DNA from: Jejuia sp043557195
Lineage (GTDB): Bacteria; Bacteroidota; Bacteroidia; Flavobacteriales; Flavobacteriaceae
Direction of reading: 5' to 3'
NCBI GenBank assembly: GCA_043557195.1
Contig: CP121314.1
Location: 1,116,001-1,180,000 of the forward strand
Length of the DNA: 64,000 bases
Shown in pieces: positions 26,410 through 34,626 of the stretch; position 1 is the first letter of the stretch, and every line of letters starts with the position of its first letter. Made by a program: the position numbers and the translations under genes. Below the pieces are notes generated by a model. That model was given only the letters and a program-made list of their open reading frames with translations, did no database searches and was not told the DNA's origin.

Positions 26410-26433
26410 TCCCCTCGAGCGCAGTCGAGAGGT
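26410..26433 (+). repeat. Further left half of the palindromic repeat, right half apparently decayed
   Basis: The left half matches the others. About 40 bases on, TTGCGCAACCAGATAAAA (from about 26477) resembles a degraded right half (TGCGCTCGACCAGACAAAA), so this is likely an eroded complete copy upstream of the dehydrogenase gene. Confidence 0.65.
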
Positions 26434-26498
26434 AAAAAGAATGAGATATTTTAAGCTTAAATGAAAAAACAATCTGTATTGCGCAACCAGATAAAACC

Positions 26499-27938
26499 AT
26501 GAAAATCCAAAACTTCATAAACGGTAAATTTGAAAATCCAATTTCTGATGAATGGATAGATAATTATTGCCCTGCTACTGGTGAAGTTTATGGACAAATA
26601 CCTAATTCATCAAAAGTTGATATCCAAAAGGCATATGAAAGCGCTCAATCTGCCTTTCAACAGTGGTCTCAAACCACATTTGAAGAGCGTAGTCGTGTTT
26701 TAATTAGAATTTCAGAATTACTTGAAGCCAACTTACATCGATTTGCTGAAGCTGAAAGTAAAGACAATGGTAAACCAACGAATTTAGCCAAGGCTATTGA
26801 TATACCAAGAGCTGCAAGTAATTTTAGGTTCTTTGGTAATGCCATTACACAATTTGCAAGTGAAAGTCATGAAAGTGTTAGTCAAAATGCTATAAATTAC
26901 ACCTTGCGACAACCTATTGGTGTTGTTGGTTGTATTTCACCATGGAACCTACCACTCTATCTATTCACATGGAAAATTGCACCTGCGATAGCGGCAGGAA
27001 ATTGTGTTGTAGCCAAACCCAGTGAAGTTACTCCTATGACAGCCTACCTTTTGAGTAAAATACTAAATGAGGCTGGCCTCCCAAAAGGGGTTCTGAATAT
27101 TGTTCACGGTTTGGGTAGCACTACAGGACAAGCCATTGTAGAGCACCCAGATATTAAAGCGATTTCATTTACTGGTGGCACACAAACTGGAGCACATATA
27201 GCTAAAATAGCTGCGCCAATGTTCAAGAAATTATCACTAGAATTAGGTGGTAAAAATCCAAACATCATTTTTGCAGATTGCGACTATGAGGATATGTTGG
27301 AGACCACAGTGCGCTCATCATTTTCTAATCAAGGTCAAATTTGTTTGTGTGGAAGTCGCATTTTTGTTGAAGCTCCTATTTATGATAAATTTAAGTCTGA
27401 TTTTATTAAAAAAGTGAAACTATTAAAAGTAGGTCACCCATCCGACAATAAAACAGATATTGGCGCCTTGGTTTCAAAATCTCATTTAGAAAAAGTTGTA
27501 AAGTACATTGATGTTGCAAAACGCGAAGGAGGAAAAATACTTTGTGGTGGTAATCAAATTATAGTTGAAGACTATGAAAATGGCTATTACCTAGAACCAA
27601 CTATAATTGAAGTGTCAAATAATGAATGTACGATAAATCAAGAAGAAATATTTGGACCCGTAGTAACTATTATGCCATTTACAACCGAAAAAGAAGCTCT
27701 AGATATGGCGAACAACGTAAAATATGGCTTATCTTCAACACTCTGGACAAACGATTTAAAACGCACGATGAGAATGAGTCAAAAATTACAATGTGGCATT
27801 GTTTGGGTAAACACTTGGATGCTGCGTGACTTAAGAACACCTTTTGGTGGTACGAAAGCTTCGGGCGTTGGACGAGAAGGTGGTTTTGAGGCCTTACGCT
27901 TTTTTACTGAACCTAAAAATGTGTGTATAAAATATTAA
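26499..27938 (+). CDS. Aldehyde dehydrogenase, probable 2-aminomuconate semialdehyde dehydrogenase
   Basis: NAD-dependent aldehyde dehydrogenase of 479 residues. Visible are ISPWNLPLYLFTWKIAPAIA, the cofactor-binding KPSEVTP and FTGGTQTG, the general base glutamate in LELGGKNPN (near 250), and the catalytic cysteine in GQICLCGSR (near 284). In this cluster it should oxidise 2-aminomuconate 6-semialdehyde, formed by the ACMS decarboxylase, to 2-aminomuconate. Related 2-hydroxymuconic semialdehyde dehydrogenases cannot be excluded from sequence alone. Confidence 0.9.
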   Translation: MKIQNFINGKFENPISDEWIDNYCPATGEVYGQIPNSSKVDIQKAYESAQSAFQQWSQTTFEERSRVLIRISELLEANLHRFAEAESKDNGKPTNLAKAIDIPRAASNFRFFGNAITQFASESHESVSQNAINYTLRQPIGVVGCISPWNLPLYLFTWKIAPAIAAGNCVVAKPSEVTPMTAYLLSKILNEAGLPKGVLNIVHGLGSTTGQAIVEHPDIKAISFTGGTQTGAHIAKIAAPMFKKLSLELGGKNPNIIFADCDYEDMLETTVRSSFSNQGQICLCGSRIFVEAPIYDKFKSDFIKKVKLLKVGHPSDNKTDIGALVSKSHLEKVVKYIDVAKREGGKILCGGNQIIVEDYENGYYLEPTIIEVSNNECTINQEEIFGPVVTIMPFTTEKEALDMANNVKYGLSSTLWTNDLKRTMRMSQKLQCGIVWVNTWMLRDLRTPFGGTKASGVGREGGFEALRFFTEPKNVCIKY

Positions 27939-27956
27939 TTAACCAACCCATAATAA

Positions 27957-28739
27957 ATGAACCTCAACTTAAACAATAAAAATGCTCTAGTTTGCGGAAG
28001 CACCCAAGGCATAGGAAAAGCCACTGCTATAGCACTTGCACAAGAAGGTGTAAACGTAACGCTAGTAGCAAGAAATAGAGAGAAACTAAAAGAAACTTTA
28101 GCGGAATTACCTCAACATAGAAATCACAGTTACATTGTGGCCGATTTTCTAAACCCAAGAGATTTACAAGAACAAGTGATTAAGTTTATTGAAAAACAAC
28201 ATGGGTTTCACATAGTTGTAAATAATACTGGTGGGCCTGCAAGTGGCGAAATTGTAAATGCAAGCTTAGAAGCTTTTGAAAATGCCTTTACCATGCATTT
28301 AAAGTGTAATCATTTACTAGCGCAAGCAACTGTTCCTTTTATGAAAAAAGAAGGTTTTGGTAGAATTGTGAATGTTATTTCAACCTCTGTGAAAGAACCA
28401 ATTCCAAGACTAGGTGTTAGCAATACCATACGAGGTGCCGTTGGAAATTGGAGTAAAACATTGAGTATGGAAGTTGCTGAATTCGGTATTACGGTGAATA
28501 ATGTACTTCCTGGATTTACTGAGACCGAACGTTTATCTGAAATTATTAAAATAAAGGCGAAGTTAGAAGACACCTCTATTGAAGAAATGACTGAGATTAT
28601 GAAAAACTACACGCCTGCCAAACGCTTTGCACAACCAGAAGAAACTGCAAATGCTATAGTGTTTTTAGCAAGTGAAGCCGCGAGTTACATCAATGGTATT
28701 AATGTTCCTGTTGATGGTGGCAGAACCAAATCTTTGTAA
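27957..28739 (+). CDS. SDR-family protein lacking the usual YxxxK catalytic pair
   Basis: A 260-residue short-chain dehydrogenase/reductase fold. The NAD(P) motif is GSTQGIGKA (residues 14-22), NNTGGP stands in place of NNAG, and the catalytic-site serine region is STSVKEP. Where classical members have YxxxK, this protein has NTIR (GVSNTIRGAVGNW). The C-terminal SYINGINVPVDGG strand is typical. It sits inside the kynurenine cluster, 18 bases after the dehydrogenase, so it probably acts on a pathway intermediate, but the reaction is unknown. Confidence 0.85.
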   Translation: MNLNLNNKNALVCGSTQGIGKATAIALAQEGVNVTLVARNREKLKETLAELPQHRNHSYIVADFLNPRDLQEQVIKFIEKQHGFHIVVNNTGGPASGEIVNASLEAFENAFTMHLKCNHLLAQATVPFMKKEGFGRIVNVISTSVKEPIPRLGVSNTIRGAVGNWSKTLSMEVAEFGITVNNVLPGFTETERLSEIIKIKAKLEDTSIEEMTEIMKNYTPAKRFAQPEETANAIVFLASEAASYINGINVPVDGGRTKSL

Positions 28740-28798
28740 TTTTTAACAAGACAAATTTATCTTAAGAATAGATGTATTTGTATCTTAGAGACGAATTT

Positions 28799-28882
28799 GC
28801 GTTAAGGATTGAGGCATTTGTTGAAGCTCCCCGACGTAGGAGGGAGCGACTGCCGAAAGCCTGACCCTTTAGGGAAACGCCC
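28799..28882 (-). repeat. Dispersed GCGTTA...TAACGC repeat, copy 2 (minus)
   Basis: Read on the minus strand it begins GGGCGTTTCCCTAAAGGGTC and ends CAATCCTTAACGC, and shares CTCCTACGTCGGGG with copy 1. It lies just before the dioxygenase gene and opens a spurious in-frame extension of it. Confidence 0.75.
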
Positions 28883-28895
28883 AAAATATTTAAAT

Positions 28896-29429
28896 ATGAG
28901 TAGTTTAACATCACCTATAAATTTTAAGGCTTGGATTGAAGAAAACCGACATCTTTTAAAACCCCCGGTGGGCAATAAAGTGGTTTGGAAAGATGCAGAT
29001 TTTATTGTGATGGTTGTTGGTGGCCCCAACAGCAGAAAGGATTATCATTACAATGAAACTCCTGAGTTTTTCTATCAGGTGGAAGGGGATATTGTTTTAA
29101 AAATAATTGATAAAGGCACGCCAAAAGATGTGCATATTAAAGAGGGTGATATTTATTTATTGCCGCCAAAAGTGCCACATTCGCCTCAACGTGGTGCTAA
29201 TACCGTTGGTTTAGTTATAGAATATAAACGCCCAAAAGGCACCAAAGATGCGTTGCTTTGGTTTTGTGAAAACTGCGTTACGAAACTATATGAGGAAGAC
29301 TTTACTTTAGACAATATTGAAACGGATATGCCTAAAATTTTTGATAAATATTATGGCGATCAGGATAAGCGCAGTTGTCCAAATTGTGGTGAAGTAATGC
29401 AGCCACCGAAGAAGGTGAAAATAGAATAA
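28896..29429 (+). CDS. 3-Hydroxyanthranilate 3,4-dioxygenase
   Basis: Fe(II) extradiol ring-cleavage enzyme (the nbaC/HAAO type) turning 3-hydroxyanthranilate into 2-amino-3-carboxymuconate semialdehyde. It has 177 residues in a cupin fold. Iron ligands are in DYHYNETPEFFYQ (His and Glu) and VPHSPQR (His). The C-terminal rubredoxin-like four-cysteine site (WFCENCVTK, RSCPNCGEV), typical of the bacterial and fungal form, is present. ATG 28896 is the start; the frame extends to 28809 only through the dispersed repeat. Confidence 0.94.
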   Translation: MSSLTSPINFKAWIEENRHLLKPPVGNKVVWKDADFIVMVVGGPNSRKDYHYNETPEFFYQVEGDIVLKIIDKGTPKDVHIKEGDIYLLPPKVPHSPQRGANTVGLVIEYKRPKGTKDALLWFCENCVTKLYEEDFTLDNIETDMPKIFDKYYGDQDKRSCPNCGEVMQPPKKVKIE

Positions 29430-29466
29430 AACAACTTAAAGATTCCTGACCTCTCAGGACCTATTC

Positions 29467-30549
29467 ATGAAACGCAAACTTAGAATTAATGGTCATTCCC
29501 ACTTATTACCTTACCCTGAAGAAATACCAGAATTCATGCGTGAAAAGGGTATTTTTTGGGTAGATAAAGACCGAAAATTTATGCTTCAAAAAGGGTGGAA
29601 ACGCCCAGTGACAGACTCTAGTTTTTTCTTAAATGAAAAACTAGCTTGGATGGAACGCAATAAACTAGACCATGCAGTTGTATTGAACCTATCTCAACTA
29701 TATGGCAACGGACTGCGTGTGGAAGAAATGAAGAAAGCACTGCGCTTTCAAAATGATTTTAATGCTAGAATTCAGCTAGAGCATCCTGATAAGTTTACTT
29801 GTGGCTTTGTAGTGCATCCTGGATTTATAAGAAGCGCTGGTTGGGAAATTGAACGTTGTGTTGAAACTTTAGGTATGCGTTTGTTATGCTTACCAACCCA
29901 TTATATGGATACCATCGGTACATGGCGTTGTATTTTTGATGAAGAAAACGAACCGCTTTTTGAATTGGCGGATAAATATAATTTGGCGGTTGAAATTCAT
30001 CCGTATGACGGTGAAAAGTTTATTAATCTAGAAAATACCGCATGGAGGTTTCATCTTATTTGGATGTTGGCGCAATGCGCTGATGCCTATCACTTTTTAA
30101 CATTGAATGGTTATCAGGAAAAATTTCCAAACATGCGTACGTGTTTTGCTCATGGTGGGCAATTAGCGCAAATTAATTTAGGAAGACGAATCCAAGGGTT
30201 TGATGGCAGACCCGACTTATTTGAAGGGAAACATCACCCTCGTAAAGCAGTGGGGCATAAAAATATTTTCTTTGACACTTTAGTACACGACACAGGAGGC
30301 TTAGAATTATTGATAAGAAATCACGGAGCAAAACAGGTGTTAATGGGACTTGATGATCCTTATCCGTTAGGAGAAATGGAAAGTGAACCACAATCCTCTT
30401 ATCCCGGAAAACTTTTGGATTTAGCTATTGAACGCGACATTATAAATGAAAAAGAATATGATGATATTTGGGAGCATAATGTGTTACAGTGGTTATTTGG
30501 TGATGATGAAGCAGGTAAAAAAGAGTTAGTTAATAAAATTCTTTCTTAA
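29467..30549 (+). CDS. 2-Amino-3-carboxymuconate-6-semialdehyde decarboxylase (amidohydrolase superfamily)
   Basis: Zn-dependent decarboxylase (ACMSD, nbaD type) that converts ACMS to 2-aminomuconate 6-semialdehyde, diverting flux away from quinolinate and NAD. It has 360 residues in a TIM-barrel fold. The N-terminal metal motif is INGHSHLLP (HxH), with histidines in VEIHPYDG and CFAHGGQ and the aspartate in LMGLDDPYPLGE. The length is close to known ACMSDs. It follows the dioxygenase, which makes its substrate. Confidence 0.92.
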   Translation: MKRKLRINGHSHLLPYPEEIPEFMREKGIFWVDKDRKFMLQKGWKRPVTDSSFFLNEKLAWMERNKLDHAVVLNLSQLYGNGLRVEEMKKALRFQNDFNARIQLEHPDKFTCGFVVHPGFIRSAGWEIERCVETLGMRLLCLPTHYMDTIGTWRCIFDEENEPLFELADKYNLAVEIHPYDGEKFINLENTAWRFHLIWMLAQCADAYHFLTLNGYQEKFPNMRTCFAHGGQLAQINLGRRIQGFDGRPDLFEGKHHPRKAVGHKNIFFDTLVHDTGGLELLIRNHGAKQVLMGLDDPYPLGEMESEPQSSYPGKLLDLAIERDIINEKEYDDIWEHNVLQWLFGDDEAGKKELVNKILS

Positions 30550-30560
30550 AATAATCAATA

Positions 30561-30627
30561 TCCCCTCGAGCGCAGTCGAGAGGTTTATACTATTTCGAAA
30601 TAAAGAGGTCTCGACTGCGCTCGACCT
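30561..30627. repeat. Palindromic repeat of the TCGAGCGCAGTCGAGA family, complete copy
   Basis: Left half at 30561-30584, right half at 30606-30627, spacer of about 21 bases including TTTCGAAA. It lies between the decarboxylase and methyltransferase genes, with the same CC/GG versus GG/CC swap as the copy at 24081. Confidence 0.85.
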
Positions 30628-30638
30628 GATATATGATT

Positions 30639-31283
30639 ATGCATTTTATTCCAGAAGACTTAGATAATTACGTGGTTGCTCACTCTGAGGATGAGTCAGA
30701 GTTATTACAGCAGCTTACACGTGAAACGTATCAGAAGATTTTACAGCCTCGGATGTTGAGCGGGCATTATCAAGGTAGGGTTTTAAGTATGATTTCGAAA
30801 CTTATACACCCTAAAAACATTCTTGAGATTGGAACATACACAGGCTATTCGGCGTTGTGTTTAGCTGAAGGCATGCAAGAAAATGGTGAAGTACACACCA
30901 TTGATATTAATGAGGAACTGGTTGATTTTCAGCGCAAGTATTTTGATAAGTCCGAATATGGTTCAAAAATTTTTCAGCATTTGGGAGATGCCTTAGACAT
31001 TATACCCAAGCTTAATACAACTTTTGACTTGGTATTTATTGATGCCGATAAGGAAAACTACACTAACTATTTTGAAATTATTATTAATAAACTAAAGGTT
31101 GGTGGCATAATTTTATCTGACAATGTGCTTTGGAGCGGTAAAGTTTTAGAAACTTCCTTTAAAAAAGAAGATACTTCTACACCTGCTTTGATTGCATATA
31201 ACAAACTACTAAAAGAGGATAAACGTGTGGAAACTGTAGTTTTACCTATTCGGGATGGATTGACGATTAGTAGGAAGTTATAA
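30639..31283 (+). CDS. O-methyltransferase (CCoAOMT/COMT type)
   Basis: A 214-residue SAM-dependent O-methyltransferase. It has LEIGTYTGYSALCLAEG (SAM site), FIDADKENY (metal and SAM contacts) and LSDNVLWSGKV. The family methylates catechol-type hydroxyls with Mg2+. The ATG at 30639 begins the usual MHFIPEDLD start; an ATG two codons upstream is possible. It may belong to the kynurenine cluster, where hydroxyanthranilate is an aromatic ortho-aminophenol, but a link is only suggested by position. It overlaps the convergent tatA-like gene by six bases. Confidence 0.88.
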   Translation: MHFIPEDLDNYVVAHSEDESELLQQLTRETYQKILQPRMLSGHYQGRVLSMISKLIHPKNILEIGTYTGYSALCLAEGMQENGEVHTIDINEELVDFQRKYFDKSEYGSKIFQHLGDALDIIPKLNTTFDLVFIDADKENYTNYFEIIINKLKVGGIILSDNVLWSGKVLETSFKKEDTSTPALIAYNKLLKEDKRVETVVLPIRDGLTISRKL

Positions 31284-31565
31284 CTTACGTTTTACCGAAC
31301 CTGTAAAATCTTCTAAATCTTCTTTTACTTTGTCCAGCTCCTGCTTTACATCTTTGGTGATACTTGTATCTATACCTTTGTTTTCAGCTGTTTTAGTGAT
31401 TTCGTGCTTAATATCGTTGGTGGCATCTTTTAGTGTACGCATGCCTTTACCTAAACCACGTGCAATTTCTGGCAACTTATCGGCACCAAAAACCATAATG
31501 GCAATAAAGAGGATGAAGGCAATTTCTCCGCCGCTTATAAATAAAAATGTAGGATACTGTATCAC
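31278..31565 (-). CDS. Twin-arginine translocase TatA/TatB family protein
   Basis: A 95-residue protein. One N-terminal membrane helix (FISGGEIAFILFIAIMVFGA) is followed by the conserved amphipathic helix DKLPEIARGLGKGMR and a charged tail. It would form part of the Tat pore exporting folded proteins. Assignment as TatA or TatB is not possible by eye; the single-helix form with FGxxKLPE is typical of TatA. No tatC is nearby, as is usual in this group. Confidence 0.92.
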   Translation of the reverse strand: MIQYPTFLFISGGEIAFILFIAIMVFGADKLPEIARGLGKGMRTLKDATNDIKHEITKTAENKGIDTSITKDVKQELDKVKEDLEDFTGSVKRKL

Positions 31566-31600
31566 GTCACAAATATAGTGAGTTGTTTTGTTAGAATAAA

Positions 31601-31630
31601 AAAAAGCCGATTTTAAAAAATCGGCTTTTT
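31601..31630. terminator. Rho-independent terminator
   Basis: AAAAAGCCGATTTT and its exact complement AAAATCGGCTTTTT, two bases apart. It lies downstream of the M1 peptidase gene on the minus strand. Confidence 0.8.
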
Positions 31631-31647
31631 GTACTTTTTAGTATTTA

Positions 31648-33951
31648 TTACCCTTGTATCTTTTCCTTAAAGCTTGCAAACTCTCCTTGCTCTTCCTTTT
31701 TAGGCCAAGAGTTGTTAGCTGTATCAATATCGGCCGTTTCCCTATCAGGGTCAACCACAAAGCTTACAATTTCTTTTTCACTAGCAATAGCTTTACTTAC
31801 TTCGTTATCATTAAATCTCCAAATCTGGGCTGGAAAAGTTTCTCTTTTCTTTGAGCCATCAGCATAAGTATATTCTACTATAATTGGCATAACTAAGCCT
31901 CCTGGTTTTTCAAAAGTTACATTGTAGAAGTACTTTGGTGCTTTGATATTTTGGCGTTCTTCAGCCGAAAAATTATCCATCAAATATTCTTTAACGGTTT
32001 GCACTTCTGCTGGACTTTGATTTTTTATACTTTCACTAACATCTTCGGCACCTTCTTCTACCATATATACCAAGGGTCTTAATTGCTCTCTCTTGATATT
32101 TCTTTTCTCCATAACATCTCTCATATAGGCATTAGGTTCAGAAGAGGCATAATACTTTTTAACTTCTTTAATACCTATATCAACCCAATCGGTAGAGTAA
32201 AACCATCCTCTCCAATACCAATCTAAATCGAAAGCGGAAGCATCTTCCATAGTTCTAAAAAAATCTTCTGGTGTTGGGTGCTTAAACATCCATCTGTTGG
32301 CATATTCTTTAAAGGCATAATCGAACAATTCGCGCCCCATAACGGTTTCTCTTAAAATATTTAGGGCAGTTGCCGGCTTGCCATAAGCATTATTTCCAAA
32401 CTGGTAGGTATTTAAACCTTTTGTCATTATTGGTGCAATGTAATCTTGATTACCACTCATGTAAGGCACAATCATGTGTGCAGGCCCTCTATCCGATGGA
32501 AAGTGTTTATCTGCATCTGATAAGGCCTCAGGATAAGCCTCTCCAAAATCTTGTTCGGCTACATATTGTAAAAAGGTATTTAAACCTTCGTCCATCCATG
32601 TCCACTGGCGTTCATCACTATTCACAATCATTGGAAAAAAGTTATGACCAACTTCATGTATGATAACTCCCATCATACCATACTTCACACGGTCGCTGTA
32701 AGTACCATCTTCTTTTGGGCGCCCGTAATTCCAACAAATCATTGGGTATTCCATTCCTTGCTGATCGGCATGTACTGAAATAGCTTTATGATATGGATAG
32801 TCAAAGGTCATTCTAGAATATGACTTCAAAGTACTTGCTACTGCTTTAGTTGACCAATCTTCCCAAAGCGGATTACCTTCTTTTGGGTACATCGATACTG
32901 CCATTACATCTTTGTTTCCAACTTTTACCGCCATCATATCCCAAATGAACTTTCTTGAGGTTGCAAAACCAAAATCACGAACATTTTCAGCTTTTAGCTT
33001 CCAAGTTTTTGTTTTATTTGAAAATTCTTTCTCAGCAGCTTCAGCTTCTTCTTGTGTTACAATTAAAACTGGCTCGTCGTAAGATTTTTTAGCTTGCTCA
33101 TAGCGACGCATCATTTCTTTAGAAAATACTTCCTTGCGATTTGTTAACACACCTGTCCCATCTAAAATATGGTCTGCAGGCACTGTGATATTCACTTCAT
33201 AATCTCCAAAAGTTAAAGCAAATTCGTCACGTCCCCAAAATTGAGAATTTTGCCATCCTTCAACATCACTATATACCGCCATTCTTGGGAAGAACTGGGC
33301 AATAACATAAGCTCTATTTCCATCCTTTGGAAAATACTCATATCCTGAACGACCACCATGTTTAACATGATCGTTAATATTATACCACCATCTAATAGAA
33401 AATGTAAACTCATCTCCTGTCTCCATTGGCTTTGGTAACTCTATACGCATCATGGTACGGTTAATCATATGAGATAATGGTGCTCCTTTCGAGTCTTTAA
33501 CTTCTTGAATATTAAATCCACCATCAAAAGGTTTTGTTAAATAAGATTTAGCAAACTGACTAGGATATAATACTGGATCTACTTTACCTCCTTCAATCAA
33601 GGGTGATTTAGAATCTCTTGCGCGCTTGTTCTGGTCTAACTGCACCCATAAATATTTGAGAACGTCTGGTGAGTTATTGATGTACGTTATAGTTTCAAAA
33701 CCTGACAACTTTGCATTTTTATCATCTAAAACAATGTCCATCTTATAATTTGCCTGTTGCTGATAATAGGCATGACCTGGAGCTCCTGATGCTGCTCTAT
33801 ACGCATTGGGCGTAGAAAACTCATCATAAAGTTGTTTAAATTTATTGTTGTTTGTGTGCCCTTTTTGAGGTGCTAATTCCTCTTGCTCCTGGGCATAAAT
33901 ACCTGAAGAAATGAAAACAAGAGATAAAACGTAATACAGAAAATGTTTCAT
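31648..33951 (-). CDS. M1-family zinc metallopeptidase, secreted
   Basis: A 767-residue exported protease with a signal peptide (residues 1-20). Zinc ligands are HEVGH at about 432-436 and the glutamate of WMDEGLN 18-19 residues later. A GMEYP substrate loop stands in place of the GAMEN motif, so classical aminopeptidase activity may be altered. It carries an N-terminal beta-domain and C-terminal helical and beta regions. It probably degrades peptides in the periplasm or outside the cell. Its upstream region holds a -7 box and a 26-bp imperfect palindrome. Confidence 0.93.
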   Translation of the reverse strand: MKHFLYYVLSLVFISSGIYAQEQEELAPQKGHTNNNKFKQLYDEFSTPNAYRAASGAPGHAYYQQQANYKMDIVLDDKNAKLSGFETITYINNSPDVLKYLWVQLDQNKRARDSKSPLIEGGKVDPVLYPSQFAKSYLTKPFDGGFNIQEVKDSKGAPLSHMINRTMMRIELPKPMETGDEFTFSIRWWYNINDHVKHGGRSGYEYFPKDGNRAYVIAQFFPRMAVYSDVEGWQNSQFWGRDEFALTFGDYEVNITVPADHILDGTGVLTNRKEVFSKEMMRRYEQAKKSYDEPVLIVTQEEAEAAEKEFSNKTKTWKLKAENVRDFGFATSRKFIWDMMAVKVGNKDVMAVSMYPKEGNPLWEDWSTKAVASTLKSYSRMTFDYPYHKAISVHADQQGMEYPMICWNYGRPKEDGTYSDRVKYGMMGVIIHEVGHNFFPMIVNSDERQWTWMDEGLNTFLQYVAEQDFGEAYPEALSDADKHFPSDRGPAHMIVPYMSGNQDYIAPIMTKGLNTYQFGNNAYGKPATALNILRETVMGRELFDYAFKEYANRWMFKHPTPEDFFRTMEDASAFDLDWYWRGWFYSTDWVDIGIKEVKKYYASSEPNAYMRDVMEKRNIKREQLRPLVYMVEEGAEDVSESIKNQSPAEVQTVKEYLMDNFSAEERQNIKAPKYFYNVTFEKPGGLVMPIIVEYTYADGSKKRETFPAQIWRFNDNEVSKAIASEKEIVSFVVDPDRETADIDTANNSWPKKEEQGEFASFKEKIQG

Positions 33952-33989
33952 TTGTAACTATTATAATTTTTAAGGAAAACTATCATTTA

Positions 33990-34015
33990 CGCTAACATAT
34001 TTACATATTTTAGCG
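33990..34015. promoter_or_regulatory. Imperfect palindrome in the leader of the M1 peptidase gene
   Basis: CGCTAACATAT, loop TTAC, ATATTTTAGCG: eleven-base arms with one mismatch. It lies between a minus-strand -7 box and the start codon, so it could be an operator or a leader hairpin. Confidence 0.4.
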
Positions 34016-34026
34016 CACAATGCGAG

Positions 34027-34034
34027 CAAAAATA
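34027..34034 (-). promoter_or_regulatory. Candidate -7 box for the M1 peptidase gene
   Basis: On the minus strand it reads TATTTTTG, a TAnnTTTG match about 75 bases before the ATG. Confidence 0.4.
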
Positions 34035-34062
34035 AGATTTTACCCCAGTTTTAAACTTTAAT

Positions 34063-34566
34063 TTAATTAAAATTTAACACTGCTTTATCATTCTGTTTGG
34101 TGAGTACAAAACTCTTTTTTTGAGAGTTTATATTTAGTTTAATGATATTTTGTTGTTCTTCAAACAAGTCAAATAATGTCTGATTCTTTACTGCTAAGCC
34201 GTATACATTCTCAACATCTTCAATTTCCAAATAGCATTTTACAATGCCCATTTCTATTTCTTTTCCGATGAAAATCAATGGCATATCCTTTCCATTGATA
34301 CTTATCTTTAATTTTTCTCGTAGATATTTTTCAGTGTAAAAATCTATCATTTTAGCATCTTCATCATCAAAAGTTAAATCATCATCATAACGCTGCTTAA
34401 GTACATTTTCAAAATCATCAATAAATACTCGAGTAATGATTTGTATGGATTTTTGAGCTTCAACGTACTCTATTTGAGTATTGCTTATGTAATACTTGTG
34501 TACTGTACTAAAAGACGAGAGTAACAGCATCAAAAAAATCGGAAAAACTAGTTTTATTGATTTCAT
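34063..34566 (-). CDS. DUF6702 family envelope protein
   Basis: A 167-residue protein with a signal peptide (LVFPIFLMLLLSSFS), then HKYYISNTQIEYV and IQIITRVFIDDFENVLKQRY, typical of DUF6702. This family is commonly paired with an M1 peptidase in flavobacteria, as here. The function is unknown. ATG 34566 is used over a TTG five codons upstream, since it begins the signal. Confidence 0.82.
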   Translation of the reverse strand: MKSIKLVFPIFLMLLLSSFSTVHKYYISNTQIEYVEAQKSIQIITRVFIDDFENVLKQRYDDDLTFDDEDAKMIDFYTEKYLREKLKISINGKDMPLIFIGKEIEMGIVKCYLEIEDVENVYGLAVKNQTLFDLFEEQQNIIKLNINSQKKSFVLTKQNDKAVLNFN

Positions 34567-34626
34567 ATTAAATATTAGCAATGGCTAAAGTAATTATTTT
34601 CAAGTTTTCAAAACCTATGCCAAATA

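Noticed and set aside
28809..28895. N-terminal extension of the 3-HAA dioxygenase
   Set aside because: It is entirely dispersed-repeat sequence on the opposite strand; the enzyme's conserved start is ATG 28896.
24081..30627. CRISPR array
   Set aside because: The repeats are palindromic pairs at irregular gene junctions, not regularly spaced with unique spacers, and no cas genes are present.
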